From Ralstonia sp. TCR112 (GTDB taxonomy: Bacteria; Pseudomonadota; Gammaproteobacteria; Burkholderiales; Burkholderiaceae), in the NCBI RefSeq assembly GCF_007997035.1, contig NZ_VOSS01000065.1, positions 1-50,844 on the forward strand: a stretch of 50,844 nt of DNA, in the 5' to 3' direction. Position 1 is the first letter of the stretch; each line of letters starts with the position of its first letter. The position numbers were made by a program, and so were the translations under genes. A model generated the notes under the pieces. That model was not told where the DNA came from. It was given only the letters and a program-made list of their open reading frames with translations, and did not search any database. Shown one piece after another: positions 1-8,524 of this stretch.

Positions 1-61
1 ATGCACCACCAACAAAAAACCCCAGGGCAAGGAAGCCCCTTTTGAACACGGAAATCCTGAC

Positions 62-420
62 ACTCCCCCGCGACCCCAAAACCCTCAAGCCCCACCGTCC
101 AAGACCCAAGCCCCACCCTAAAACCCTCAAGTCCCACCCTCCAAGACCCAACCTCCACCCCCAAACCTTCAATCTCGACCCTCCGACATCCAAGCCGAGC
201 GAAAAAAACCGCCGCCTTCGACCCTCCAACACGCAAGCATCACCCTAAAACCCTCAAGCTCCACCCTCCAACCCCCAGGCTCCACCCAAAAACAGTCGAC
301 CCAACGTCTCTCCAAGGCCCGACCTCCACCCAAAACCCCTGGAGTCCCGCTGTCCGAGGCCCAAGCTCCGCCCTCCAACACTCAAAGCCGAGGGTTTGAC
401 CCTCAAGCACCACGCCCGCA
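62..420. repeat. Degenerate ~42-bp tandem repeat, C/A-rich on + strand
   Basis: About eight imperfect units of roughly 40-43 bases fill this stretch. The core CCCTAAAACCCTCAAG occurs exactly at 116-131 and 243-258, a close variant lies at 75-89, and the second half of the unit resembles TCCACCCTCCAAGACCCAAG. The + strand is strikingly poor in G compared with the rest of the window. Open frames cross it on both strands, but their translations are only low-complexity Pro/Lys/His or Gly/Trp/Arg/Val strings, so I do not call a gene. Function is unknown. Confidence 0.7.
65..126 (-). other. Two canonical G-quadruplex motifs on the minus strand
   Basis: Read on the minus strand, 105-126 holds four G-runs (at 124-126, 116-118, 111-114 and 105-107) separated by loops of 5, 1 and 3 bases. 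A second set at 65-93 (90-93, 82-84, 74-77, 65-69) has loops of 5, 4 and 4. Both fit the usual G3+ N1-7 pattern. Whether they fold in the cell is not shown by the sequence. Confidence 0.5.
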
Positions 421-583
421 CGCCCGCTCTCGGCCGTTTGCACTGCATCCGCGCAGCCCCCAACCCCGCCTTTATGCAAAAAACGATGAACATTCCCTGA
501 AACCATTCGTTCCCCGTACAAGACCCGCTCGGTAGTCTTGCTCCTATTCCAAATCCATCAGAGATCAGAAACGGAGCTGCAAG
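421..583 (+). other. Leader region of the sulfur operon, no clear promoter
   Basis: This stretch separates the repeat array from the first sulfur gene. It holds no gene I can support. The promoter of the operon should lie here or in the repeats, but no convincing -35/-10 pair is visible; an activator-dependent CysB-type promoter with weak boxes would be consistent with that. A GGAGC ribosome-binding sequence sits just before the start codon at 584. Confidence 0.35.
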
Positions 584-1591
584 ATGATTCGCAAGTTTGT
601 GTTCAATACCATCGCGGCTGCCATCGTGGCGGGGGGAACCGTGGGTGCGCATGCGGCAACGACACTGCTGAACGTGTCGTACGACCCGACGCGCGAGCTG
701 TACAAGGAAATCAACACCGAATTCGCCAAGAAGTGGAAGGCCGAAACGGGCGAGGACATCACCCTGCGCGCTTCGCATGGCGGTTCGGGCAAGCAGGCGC
801 GCTCCGTGATCGACGGGCTGGATGCCGATGTGGTGACGCTGGCGCTGGGCTACGACATCGACGCGATCGCCGAGAAGGGCTTGACCGGCAAGGACTGGCA
901 GAAGCGCCTGCCGCACAACGCCTCGCCGTACACGTCGACCATTGTCTTCCTGGTGCGCAAGGGCAACCCGAAGGGCATCAAGGACTGGAATGACCTGGTC
1001 AAGCCGGGCATCGCCGTCATCACGCCCAATCCGAAGACTTCCGGCGGTGCACGCTGGAATTACCTGGCCGCCTGGGCCTATGCGCTGAAGCAGCCGGGCG
1101 GTTCGGACGCCACCGCCAAGGATTTCGTGCAGAAGCTCTACAAGAACGTGCCGGTGCTCGATTCGGGCGCGCGCGGTGCCACCACGACCTTTACCGAGCG
1201 CGGTATCGGTGACGTGCTGATCGCGTGGGAAGACGAGGCGCTGCTGGCGGCGCGCGTGGAAGGGAAGGACAAGTTTGACGTGGTGGTGCCGTCGATTTCC
1301 ATCCTGGCCGAGCCGCCGGTGGCGGTGGTGGACAAGGTGGCCGACAAGAAGGGCACGCGCAAGGCCGCGGAGGCGTATCTCAAGTTCCTGTACACGCCGC
1401 AAGGGCAGGAGATCGGTGCGAAGAATTTCTATCGCCCGACCGACCCGGCCGTGGCGAAGAAGCACGAGAGCGAATTCCCGAAGGTGAAGCTTGTGACCAT
1501 CGACGACACGTTCGGCGGCTGGCAGAAGGCGCAGAAGACGCACTTTGCCGATGGCGGGCAGTTTGACCAGCTCTATCAACCGGGCAAGTAA
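584..1591 (+). CDS. sbp: Periplasmic sulfate-binding protein
   Basis: The 335-residue product is the periplasmic receptor that hands sulfate (or thiosulfate) to the CysTWA importer. Residues 1-24 form a Sec signal peptide ending in AHA. The mature start [17 protein letters not shown] and the segment [17 protein letters not shown] are hallmarks of the Sbp/CysP family, and the length is normal. The ATG at 584 follows a GGAGCTGCAAG ribosome site. It heads the sulfonate gene set, whereas its likely membrane partners CysT/CysW/CysA lie about 7.7 kb downstream at 9317-12319. Sbp versus CysP cannot be decided from sequence alone. Confidence 0.93.
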   Translation: MIRKFVFNTIAAAIVAGGTVGAHAATTLLNVSYDPTRELYKEINTEFAKKWKAETGEDITLRASHGGSGKQARSVIDGLDADVVTLALGYDIDAIAEKGLTGKDWQKRLPHNASPYTSTIVFLVRKGNPKGIKDWNDLVKPGIAVITPNPKTSGGARWNYLAAWAYALKQPGGSDATAKDFVQKLYKNVPVLDSGARGATTTFTERGIGDVLIAWEDEALLAARVEGKDKFDVVVPSISILAEPPVAVVDKVADKKGTRKAAEAYLKFLYTPQGQEIGAKNFYRPTDPAVAKKHESEFPKVKLVTIDDTFGGWQKAQKTHFADGGQFDQLYQPGK

Positions 1592-1628
1592 GGCCCACAC
1601 GACGTAACGACATCGGGTGATCCGCATC

Positions 1629-2252
1629 ATGCAAATCCTGACGATTTCCGGCAGCCCTTCGGCGCAATCGCGATCTGCGCGCCTGCTGGGCCACGTGCGT
1701 GCGCAGCTCGAACGCGCCGGCGAGCAGGCGGACCACCTGGACCTGCGCAGCCTTCCGGCCGACGCGCTGCTCGGCGCGCAGGTGTCGGACCCCGCCATCG
1801 CCGATGCGGTGGCGCGGGTGGAAGCGGCAGGCGTGGTGATTCTCGCCACGCCGGTCTACAAGGCGGCCTACAGCGGGCTGCTCAAGACATTTCTCGATCT
1901 GCTGCCGCAGAGCGGGCTGCGCGACAAGGTCGTGCTGCCGATTGCCACCGGCGGCAGCCTCGCCCATACGCTGGCGATCGACTATGCGCTGCGCCCCGTG
2001 CTGACGGCGCTGGCGGCGCGTTCGATCCTGCCCGGCATCTTTGCAGTCGACTCGCAGATCGTTGTGGCAGATGACGGCGTGAGCGTCGACCCAGCGCTGC
2101 AGCAGCGCTTGGATGACGGCGTGGAGCGCGTGCATCAGGCACTGGCGCTGGCACGGCATCCGGCCGTGGCGCAGGTCATCGTTTCGAGCCGCAGCGCGGT
2201 GCGCGCCACGTTCCAGGCCGCCGACGCAGAACGAATGCGATGTCTGGCGTGA
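1629..2252 (+). CDS. ssuE: NAD(P)H-dependent FMN reductase of sulfonate utilisation
   Basis: The product (207 residues) belongs to the flavodoxin-like NADPH:FMN reductases and should supply reduced FMN to the SsuD monooxygenase. The N-terminal MQILTISGSPSAQSRS is the FMN-phosphate loop, and ATPVYKAAYSGLLKTFLDL is the second conserved flavin segment. I chose the ATG at 1629 because the family begins with the beta strand immediately before the SGSPS loop; an in-frame GTG at 1617 would add four residues. It lies 37 bases after sbp and precedes the ssuA genes, as in ssuEADCB operons. Cytoplasmic. Confidence 0.9.
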   Translation: MQILTISGSPSAQSRSARLLGHVRAQLERAGEQADHLDLRSLPADALLGAQVSDPAIADAVARVEAAGVVILATPVYKAAYSGLLKTFLDLLPQSGLRDKVVLPIATGGSLAHTLAIDYALRPVLTALAARSILPGIFAVDSQIVVADDGVSVDPALQQRLDDGVERVHQALALARHPAVAQVIVSSRSAVRATFQAADAERMRCLA

Positions 2253-2307
2253 TGCGCTGACCGCGCCGCCTTACACACGCGCTCACTGCTTTCCCGTTGT
2301 TGTCACG

Positions 2308-2328
2308 CCGCGCAGCCGCTGCGCGCGG
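2308..2328 (+). other. Intercistronic GC-rich hairpin before ssuA
   Basis: CGCGCA (2309-2314) and TGCGCG (2320-2325) form a 6-bp stem with the loop GCCGC in the 115-base gap between ssuE and ssuA. There is no T-run, so it is not a simple terminator. Nearly the same sequence recurs at 46851-46875 beside another transporter gene. Confidence 0.4.
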
Positions 2329-2367
2329 ATCGTGCCGCCCATACACCCCGCATCGACCGGACTTGCC

Positions 2368-3360
2368 ATGAAAACCCATTCGCCCCTGCGCAGGACTTTG
2401 ACCATTGCCGCCACGCTGCTTGCCACGCTCGGCGCGCCCGCCGCATTTGCCAACAGCGATGCGGCGCCCCCGACCGCCGCCAAGCAGCTGCGCATCGGCT
2501 ATCAGAAGTACGGCACGCTGACGGTGCTCAAGGCGCGCGGCACGCTGGAAAAGCGCCTTGCCGCGCAGGGCATCGAAGTGAAGTGGACCGAGTTTCCGGC
2601 GGGCCCGCAGTTGCTGGAAGGCCTGAACGTGGGCGCCATCGATTTCGGCACCACGGGTGAAGCACCGACGATCTTCGCGCTGGCTGCCGGGGCGCACCTC
2701 GTCTACGTCGGCAACCAGCCGCCCGCGCCGGCCGGCGAGGCGATCATCGTGCCGAAGACTTCGCCGCTCAAGAGCGTGGCCGATCTCAAAGGCAAGCGCG
2801 TCGCCTTCAACAAGGGCTCCAACGTGCATTACCTGCTGGTGAAGCTGCTGGAAAAGGCCAACGTGCCTTACAGCGATATCCAACCCGTGTACCTCACGCC
2901 CGCCGATGCGCGTGCCGCCTTCGAGCGCGGCGCCATCGACGCCTGGGTGATCTGGGACCCGTTCTTTGCCGCGGCTGAACAGCAGCTGGGCGCGCGCGTG
3001 CTGGCTGACGGCACGGGCGTGGTGAACAACTCGCAGTACTTCCTGGCCTCGAAGGGCTATGCGGGCGCGCGGCCCGATGTGCTGAACATCGTGCTGGATG
3101 AACTGAAGAAGACCGACACCTGGGCCGCAGCCAACCCGAAGGACGTGACGACCATTCTCGGCCCGCAGCTCGGCCTGGAGCCGGCCGTGGTGGCGCGTTC
3201 GGTGTCGCGCATTGCCTATGGCATCCAGCCCGTCGGCGCAGAAGCCCTGGCTGATCAGCAGCGCATTGCCGATACGTTCCACGCTCTGAAGCTGATTCCG
3301 CGCCCGGTGAAGGTGGCCGATGCTGCGTGGCAGCCGACCACCCAACAGGCCGCGCGCTGA
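2368..3360 (+). CDS. ssuA: Aliphatic sulfonate-binding periplasmic protein (copy 1)
   Basis: This 330-residue substrate-binding protein should capture alkanesulfonates for SsuBC. Residues 1-28 are a Sec-type signal peptide ending in AFA. The mature protein starts with the NMT1/SsuA-like strand LRIGYQKYGTLTVLKARG and contains TEFPAGPQLLEGLNVGAIDF and VYLTPADARAAFERGAIDAW, typical of SsuA. I start it at the ATG at 2368; a longer open frame upstream overlaps ssuE and lacks family similarity. A second, related ssuA follows five bases after the stop. Confidence 0.92.
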   Translation: MKTHSPLRRTLTIAATLLATLGAPAAFANSDAAPPTAAKQLRIGYQKYGTLTVLKARGTLEKRLAAQGIEVKWTEFPAGPQLLEGLNVGAIDFGTTGEAPTIFALAAGAHLVYVGNQPPAPAGEAIIVPKTSPLKSVADLKGKRVAFNKGSNVHYLLVKLLEKANVPYSDIQPVYLTPADARAAFERGAIDAWVIWDPFFAAAEQQLGARVLADGTGVVNNSQYFLASKGYAGARPDVLNIVLDELKKTDTWAAANPKDVTTILGPQLGLEPAVVARSVSRIAYGIQPVGAEALADQQRIADTFHALKLIPRPVKVADAAWQPTTQQAAR

Positions 3361-3365
3361 TCGCC

Positions 3366-4397
3366 ATGACCATCGACATCCAACGTCGCCGCCTGCTGAG
3401 TGCCACCGTGGCAGGCGCATCGCTCGCCACGCTCGGGCCGGTCGCGCACGCTGCCAATGCCGCAACCGCCGCCCCAGCGGCTGGCGGCCTGCCCAAGGTG
3501 ACGCCGCCCGCGCAACTGCGCATCGGTTTCCAGAAGAGCGCGGTCAACCTCGTGATCGTGAAAGAAAACCGGGCGCTGGAGCAGCGCTTTCCGGGCACCA
3601 AGATCAGCTGGCTGGAGTTTCCGGCCGGGCCGCAGCAGCTCGAAGCGCTGTCAGCGGGCAGTCTCGACCTCGCCATCACGGGCGATACGCCGCCGGTGTT
3701 CGCGCAGGCTGCCGGCAAGGATTTGCGCTACGTGGGCGTGGAGCCGCCCAAGCCGGACAGCTCCGCCATCCTCGTGCAGCAGGATTCGACGCTCAAGACG
3801 CTGGCCGACCTGAAGGGCAAGCGCGTGGCGTTGCAGAAGGGTTCGAGCGCGCATTTCCTGATCGTGCGGGGCCTGCAGAAGGGCGGCCTGAGCTTTGCCG
3901 ACATCCAGCCTGTGTACCTGACGCCGGCCGATGCGCGCGCCGCCTTCGAGCGCGGCAGCGTCGACGCCTGGGGCATCTGGGATCCGTACTACGCCGCCAC
4001 GGAACTGGCGATCAAGCCGCGCGTGCTGGCCACCGGGCGCACGCTGTCGTCCAACAACTCGTTCTACTTCGCGCCGACGGCCTTTACGGAAAAGCACGGC
4101 GACACCATCGCCGCCATCTTTGCAGAGCTGTCGCGCGCCGACCGGCTCGTGCAGGAGAACCGCAAGGAAGCCGCGCAGCGCATTGCAGATTTCTCCGGGC
4201 TGTCGCTGGCGACGGTGCATCTGTTCCTGTCGCGCCGGCCGCCTTCGCCCGTGCGGCCGGTCACGCCCGAAGCGGTGGCCGAGCAGCAGCGCGTGGCCGA
4301 TGCCTTCCACGGGCTGGGGCTGATTCCGCGCCCGGTCAAGCCGATCGAACTGGTCTGGCACCCGACCCCGGCGCAACTGGCCATCGCCCGCGCTTGA
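3366..4397 (+). CDS. ssuA: Aliphatic sulfonate-binding periplasmic protein (copy 2), Tat-like signal
   Basis: A second SsuA-family receptor of 343 residues lies directly behind the first. It shares the segment VYLTPADARAAFERG and the LEFPAGPQQLEALSAGSLDL block with copy 1, but differs widely elsewhere, so this is an old duplication or a second specificity. Its leader begins MTIDIQRRRLLSATVAG, with consecutive arginines before a hydrophobic stretch and an AHA cleavage site near residue 29. That looks like a twin-arginine signal, unlike the plain Sec leader of copy 1. The ATG at 3366 places this signal at the N-terminus; a start at 3327 would bury it. Confidence 0.88.
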   Translation: MTIDIQRRRLLSATVAGASLATLGPVAHAANAATAAPAAGGLPKVTPPAQLRIGFQKSAVNLVIVKENRALEQRFPGTKISWLEFPAGPQQLEALSAGSLDLAITGDTPPVFAQAAGKDLRYVGVEPPKPDSSAILVQQDSTLKTLADLKGKRVALQKGSSAHFLIVRGLQKGGLSFADIQPVYLTPADARAAFERGSVDAWGIWDPYYAATELAIKPRVLATGRTLSSNNSFYFAPTAFTEKHGDTIAAIFAELSRADRLVQENRKEAAQRIADFSGLSLATVHLFLSRRPPSPVRPVTPEAVAEQQRVADAFHGLGLIPRPVKPIELVWHPTPAQLAIARA

Positions 4398-4440
4398 GTT
4401 GTTGCGTTGATCTGAGAACAACACAGTCCAAGGAGCTGTC

Positions 4441-5604
4441 ATGCAAGTTTTCTGGTTCATCCCGACGCACGGCGACAGCCGTTATCTCGGCACTGCCGAG
4501 GGCGCACGTCAGGTCGATCAAACCTATCTGCAGCAGGTGGCCGTGGCCGCCGATACGCTCGGCTACGAGGGCGTGCTGATTCCCACCGGCCGCTCGTGCG
4601 AAGACCCGTGGATCGTGGCCGCAAGCCTGATTCCCGTCACCAAGCGCCTGCGTTTCCTGGTGGCGGTGCGCCCCGGGTTGATGGCGCCGACGCTGGCCGC
4701 CCGCATGGCCGCCACGTACGACCGTCTGTCGAACGGCCGCTTGCTGGTGAACCTCGTCACCGGTGGTGACCCGTCGGAGCTGGCCGGCGATGGCCTGTTC
4801 CTGGACCACGCGCAACGCTACGAAGCCTCGGAAGAATTCATCCGCATCTGGCGCGAAACGCTGGCGGCCAGCCACGAAGGCGCCGCGCTGGATTACACCG
4901 GCAAGCATCTCAGCGTGAAGGGCGCGAAGGTGCTGTACCCGCCCGTGCAGCGGCCGCATCCGCCGGTGTATTTCGGTGGGTCGTCGGAGGCGGCGCACGA
5001 ACTCGCAGCGGAGCAGGTCGACACGTATCTCACCTGGGGCGAACCGCCTGCCGCCGTGGCCGAGAAGCTGGCCGACGTGCGCGCGCGCGCTGCCAAGCAT
5101 GGCCGCACCGTGCGCTTCGGTATCCGCCTGCACGTGATCGTGCGCGAGACGGACGATGAAGCCTGGGCGGCTGCAGACAAGCTCATCAGCAAGCTCGACG
5201 ACGACACCGTCGCACGCGCGCAGGAGGCTTTCCGCAAGATGGATTCCGCCGGCCAGCAACGCATGGCCGCGCTGCATGCCAATGGCGTCAAGCGCACGCG
5301 CGCCGATCTGGAAATCAGCCCGAACCTGTGGGCCGGCGTGGGGCTGGTGCGCGGTGGTGCCGGCACGGCGCTGGTGGGCGATCCGCAAACCGTGGCCGCG
5401 CGCATGCAGGAATACGCCGAGCTGGGCATCGATACCTTCGTGCTGTCCGGTTATCCGCATCTGGAAGAGGCCTACCGTTTTGCCGAACTGGTGTTCCCGC
5501 TGTTGCCGCGCTCGGTGCGCGACAAGCTGCCGGGCAACGTGCTGAACGGCCCGTTTGGCGAAGTGATTGCCACGGGCATCGTGCCGCGCGTGGCGGCAAG
5601 CTGA
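4441..5604 (+). CDS. ssuD: FMNH2-dependent alkanesulfonate monooxygenase
   Basis: The 387-residue enzyme is a bacterial-luciferase-fold monooxygenase that splits alkanesulfonates into aldehyde and sulfite using reduced FMN from SsuE. The N-terminus [17 protein letters not shown] and the segment [14 protein letters not shown] are diagnostic, and Cys53 matches the conserved cysteine of SsuD. The segment [20 protein letters not shown] is also typical. Length and start (AAGGAGCTGTC before the ATG) are normal. It sits between the binding proteins and the permease. Cytoplasmic. Confidence 0.96.
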   Translation: MQVFWFIPTHGDSRYLGTAEGARQVDQTYLQQVAVAADTLGYEGVLIPTGRSCEDPWIVAASLIPVTKRLRFLVAVRPGLMAPTLAARMAATYDRLSNGRLLVNLVTGGDPSELAGDGLFLDHAQRYEASEEFIRIWRETLAASHEGAALDYTGKHLSVKGAKVLYPPVQRPHPPVYFGGSSEAAHELAAEQVDTYLTWGEPPAAVAEKLADVRARAAKHGRTVRFGIRLHVIVRETDDEAWAAADKLISKLDDDTVARAQEAFRKMDSAGQQRMAALHANGVKRTRADLEISPNLWAGVGLVRGGAGTALVGDPQTVAARMQEYAELGIDTFVLSGYPHLEEAYRFAELVFPLLPRSVRDKLPGNVLNGPFGEVIATGIVPRVAAS

Positions 5605-5622
5605 GCCGAGAGGAGCAGGGCA

Positions 5623-6447
5623 ATGGCATCCGAGTCGAAATCCAAATCAACATCGAAACAGAAGGCGAACACCTTCCTGCGCACCGCCCGGCAACGCCTG
5701 GCGCCGTGGATCGTGCCGCTGGTGCTGCTCGTGCTGTGGCAGGCCTCGGCCCAATGGGGCTGGCTGTCGAACCGCATCCTGCCGGCACCGCTGGACGTGG
5801 CGAAATCCGCCGTAGCGCTGGCACGCTCGGGCGAGCTGTGGACGCACGTGGCCGTGAGCACGTGGCGCGCGCTGCTGGGCTTTGCGATCGGTGGTTCGCT
5901 GGGGCTGGCGCTGGGCTTGCTGACCGGCACCTTCCGCACCGCCGAGACGCTGCTCGACACCACGCTGCAGATGGTTCGCAACATCCCGGTGCTCGCGCTG
6001 ATTCCGCTGGTGATCCTGTGGTTCGGCATCGACGAATCGGCCAAGCTGTTCTTGGTGTCGCTGGGCGTGTTCTTCCCGATCTACCTGAATACGTATCACG
6101 GCATTCGCTCGGTCGATCCGGCCCTGGTGGAGATGGCACGCAGCTACGGGCTCTCGCGTGCGCAGCTGTATCGCGAGGTGATCCTGCCGGGGGCGCTGCC
6201 GCAGATCCTGGTGGGCGTGCGGTTTTCGCTCGGCCTGATGTGGGTGACGCTGATCGTGGCGGAGACGGTGTCTGCGCAGGCCGGCATCGGCTACATGACG
6301 ATGAATGCGCGCGAGTTCCTGCAGACCGACGTGGTGCTGCTGGGCATCCTGCTGTACGCGCTGCTGGGCAAGCTGGCCGATCTGCTGTCGCGTGCGCTGG
6401 AGCGCTTCTGGCTGCGTTGGCACCCTGGTTATCAAGCAGCGGCCTGA
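5623..6447 (+). CDS. ssuC: Sulfonate ABC transporter permease
   Basis: The inner-membrane subunit (274 residues) belongs to the binding-protein-dependent permeases (BPD_transp_1). A lysine/serine-rich cytoplasmic head of about 25 residues precedes the first membrane helix ([20 protein letters not shown]). The EAA-type loop contacting the ATPase is visible as [28 protein letters not shown]. About six membrane segments are apparent. It starts 18 bases after ssuD behind a GAGAGGAGCAGGGCA ribosome site and should work with SsuB and the two SsuA receptors. Confidence 0.94.
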   Translation: MASESKSKSTSKQKANTFLRTARQRLAPWIVPLVLLVLWQASAQWGWLSNRILPAPLDVAKSAVALARSGELWTHVAVSTWRALLGFAIGGSLGLALGLLTGTFRTAETLLDTTLQMVRNIPVLALIPLVILWFGIDESAKLFLVSLGVFFPIYLNTYHGIRSVDPALVEMARSYGLSRAQLYREVILPGALPQILVGVRFSLGLMWVTLIVAETVSAQAGIGYMTMNAREFLQTDVVLLGILLYALLGKLADLLSRALERFWLRWHPGYQAAA

Positions 6448-6466
6448 GGCTGAATTGGAGAGACGC

Positions 6467-7306
6467 ATGCAAAGCAACGCCACTGAACACGCCGCGCTGG
6501 CCGGCACCGCCTTGCACATCGAGCACGTCGTCAAACGCTATGGCGACCGTGAAGTGCTGCACGGTATCGATCTGGACATCACCCCGGGCGAGTTTGTCGT
6601 CATCGTCGGGCGCAGCGGCTGCGGCAAGAGCACGCTGCTGCGGCTGATTGCGGGGTTGGAAGGCATTGACGACGGCCACCTGCGGCGCGATGGCGAAGCT
6701 GAAGACGGCCTGCACGACGATGCCCGCGTGATGTTCCAGGATGCGCGCCTGCTGCCGTGGAAGAAGGTGCTCGACAACGTCGCGCTCGGCCTGCCGAAAA
6801 CACAGCGCGCGCAGGCCGCTGAAGTGCTCGCGCAAGTCGGTCTGGCCGAGCGGGCAGGGGAATGGCCGGCGCGCCTGTCGGGCGGGCAGCGCCAGCGCGT
6901 GGCATTGGCGCGTGCACTGGTGCATCGGCCGCGCCTGCTGCTGCTGGACGAGCCGCTGGGCGCGCTCGATGCGCTGACCCGCATCGACATGCAGAACCTC
7001 ATCGAAGGCCTGTGGCAACGCCTGGGCTTTACGGCCGTGCTCGTCACGCACGATGTGGCCGAGGCGGTGGCGCTGGCCGATCGCGTGGTGCTGATCGAAG
7101 ACGGCCGCATTGCGCTGGACGAGCGCATCGACCTGCCGCGTCCGCGCCATCGTGGTTCGCCCGCGTTTGCCCGGCTGGAAGAAGCGATCCTCAACCGCGT
7201 GATGCAGCGCAAGACCGATCCGAACGAAGTGACCGATGTGCGCCCGCACACGGCGTGGGCATCACCCTTCGACGTGTCTGCCACTGCGGTGCGCTGGGCC
7301 GTGTAA
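6467..7306 (+). CDS. ssuB: Sulfonate ABC transporter ATP-binding subunit
   Basis: The product (279 residues) powers sulfonate import. Walker [10 protein letters not shown] is at residues 48-56, the Q-loop is [11 protein letters not shown] near 88-98, the signature LSGGQ is at 137-141, and Walker B LLLLDEP is at 157-163, followed by the H-loop [14 protein letters not shown]. Fusion of the nitrate/sulfonate type is indicated by the short Q-loop region ([10 protein letters not shown]). The ATG at 6467 follows TTGGAGAGACGC; the open frame upstream overlaps ssuC in another frame and is not coding. Confidence 0.94.
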   Translation: MQSNATEHAALAGTALHIEHVVKRYGDREVLHGIDLDITPGEFVVIVGRSGCGKSTLLRLIAGLEGIDDGHLRRDGEAEDGLHDDARVMFQDARLLPWKKVLDNVALGLPKTQRAQAAEVLAQVGLAERAGEWPARLSGGQRQRVALARALVHRPRLLLLDEPLGALDALTRIDMQNLIEGLWQRLGFTAVLVTHDVAEAVALADRVVLIEDGRIALDERIDLPRPRHRGSPAFARLEEAILNRVMQRKTDPNEVTDVRPHTAWASPFDVSATAVRWAV

Positions 7307-7376
7307 GGCGCTGCAAACCTTTCTCCTGAAAACATTCATTGGCACCTAGTGCCGTTGTCACCTAAGAAGGAACATC

Positions 7377-7592
7377 ATGAGCATTCAAGCGATTAACGTA
7401 CGCAACCAGTTCCGCGGGCAGATCAAGGAGATCATCCGGGGCGACGTGCTCTCGGAGATCGACGTGGAGACGCCGGCCGGCATCGTCACCTCGGTCATTA
7501 CGACGCGATCGGTCGACAGCCTTGGCCTGAAGATCGGCAGCGAAGTGGTTGCGCTGGTGAAGGCGACTGAAGTCTCGATCGCCAAACTGTAA
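7377..7592 (+). CDS. ssuF: Mop/TOBE-domain molybdopterin-binding-like protein (SsuF)
   Basis: This 71-residue protein is a single Mop/TOBE fold: RNQFRGQIKEIIRGDVLSEI, TSVITTRSVDSLGLKIGSEV and VALVKATEVSIAKL are the conserved blocks. Proteins of this fold bind molybdate or oxyanions. In Pseudomonas putida an ssuF gene of this kind closes the ssuEADCBF operon and is needed for sulfonate/sulfate-ester growth (established knowledge of the family); the same position here supports the name. A clear AAGGAACATC ribosome site precedes the ATG. The ligand is not evident from sequence. Confidence 0.85.
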   Translation: MSIQAINVRNQFRGQIKEIIRGDVLSEIDVETPAGIVTSVITTRSVDSLGLKIGSEVVALVKATEVSIAKL

Positions 7593-7632
7593 GGACGGGG
7601 AGGAGACGGCGACCCAACAAGGAGCCTCACCC

Positions 7633-8517
7633 ATGAGCCTGATGCACACCACAGCACTCGCACAATTTCTCGGCACGCTGCCGAGCGCCCCGACGCCGGA
7701 TCGCCATTTGTGGCGTGATGCCACCGGCCGCGTGCAGGGTCAGTTCTTCCACTGCGCGCTCACCAGCCTGTTTGAACCGGTCTGGCAGCTTGCCGCCGAT
7801 GGCGCGCTGACGCCCGCCGGCCACGAAGCGCTGATGCGCACGTGGACGCGCGACGGCGATCTGGGCCTGAACCCGTGGAAGGTGTTTTCACTGGCGTCGG
7901 ATGACAGCACGCTGGTTGAACTGGACCGCCTGTGCCGGCTGGTGCATACGCTCAACTATTTTTCGCGCACCGATGCGGGGCGGCTGGTCGTCAATGTGCA
8001 TGGCCGGTTGCTGGCAGCGGTGGCGGCCGACCACGGCAAGGCGTTCCACCGTGCGGTGACGGCGCTGGGGCTGCACCCGGAGCAGTTCGTCATCCAGGTG
8101 CCGTCGACGGCGAATGATGATCTGGGGCTGCTGCTGTTCGTGGTGGACAACTACCGGCGCAATGGTTTTGCCGTCGCCGTGCAGGCATCGGACCCGGCGG
8201 AGGCTGGCGCGCTGCTCGTGCATGCCAAGCCCGCCTATCTGAAGCTCGATGCGCGGCGCGATTGGCGTACGCGGAACGTGGTGTCGCTGGCCGATTCGGC
8301 ACGCGAGCTGGGCGTGACGCTGGCCTTGCGGCGTTGCGAGCGCCCGAGCGACCTGGAACTGGCCCGCGCTGCGGGTATCACGTATGTGCAGGGCAGCATC
8401 CTGCCCGGCGCGGAAGCTGAGCCAGACCCTGCGCCCGCGCCACAGGTGGTGCCAATGGCGCAGGCGCCGCTGGTGCAACAGCAGCAATCCGCGGCCGGCC
8501 TTTCTCTGACGCAATGA
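7633..8517 (+). CDS. Degenerate EAL-domain protein, probably catalytically inactive
   Basis: The 294-residue product has the layout of an EAL (c-di-GMP phosphodiesterase) domain but has lost most of its active site. GHEALMR near residues 60-66 retains the E-x-L-x-R signature, LVVNVHGRLL matches the SVNLS strand and AYLKLDARRDW keeps the lysine strand. However, the usual LEITE is FVIQVPST, the metal-binding DDFG is VQASDPAE, and AEGVE is LALRRCE. It is therefore likely a sensor or binding relic rather than an enzyme. The last 35 residues are Pro/Ala/Gln-rich. It is co-oriented with ssuF (40-base gap) and with the downstream hydrolase (7-base gap), so probably in the same transcript. Confidence 0.75.
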   Translation: MSLMHTTALAQFLGTLPSAPTPDRHLWRDATGRVQGQFFHCALTSLFEPVWQLAADGALTPAGHEALMRTWTRDGDLGLNPWKVFSLASDDSTLVELDRLCRLVHTLNYFSRTDAGRLVVNVHGRLLAAVAADHGKAFHRAVTALGLHPEQFVIQVPSTANDDLGLLLFVVDNYRRNGFAVAVQASDPAEAGALLVHAKPAYLKLDARRDWRTRNVVSLADSARELGVTLALRRCERPSDLELARAAGITYVQGSILPGAEAEPDPAPAPQVVPMAQAPLVQQQQSAAGLSLTQ

Positions 8518-8524
8518 GCACGAC

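Noticed and set aside
62-420. CRISPR array or telomere-like CCCTAAA repeats
   Set aside because: Units are degenerate, with no constant repeat separated by unique spacers and no cas genes. The CCCTAAA match is limited to two cores and does not form a perfect head-to-tail array.
254-1849. 531-residue open frame on the minus strand
   Set aside because: It is antisense to sbp and ssuE, whose products are clearly recognisable; it results from high GC content, and its translation resembles nothing.
2113-2367. Longer N-terminus for the first SsuA
   Set aside because: It would overlap ssuE and put about 85 residues before the signal peptide.
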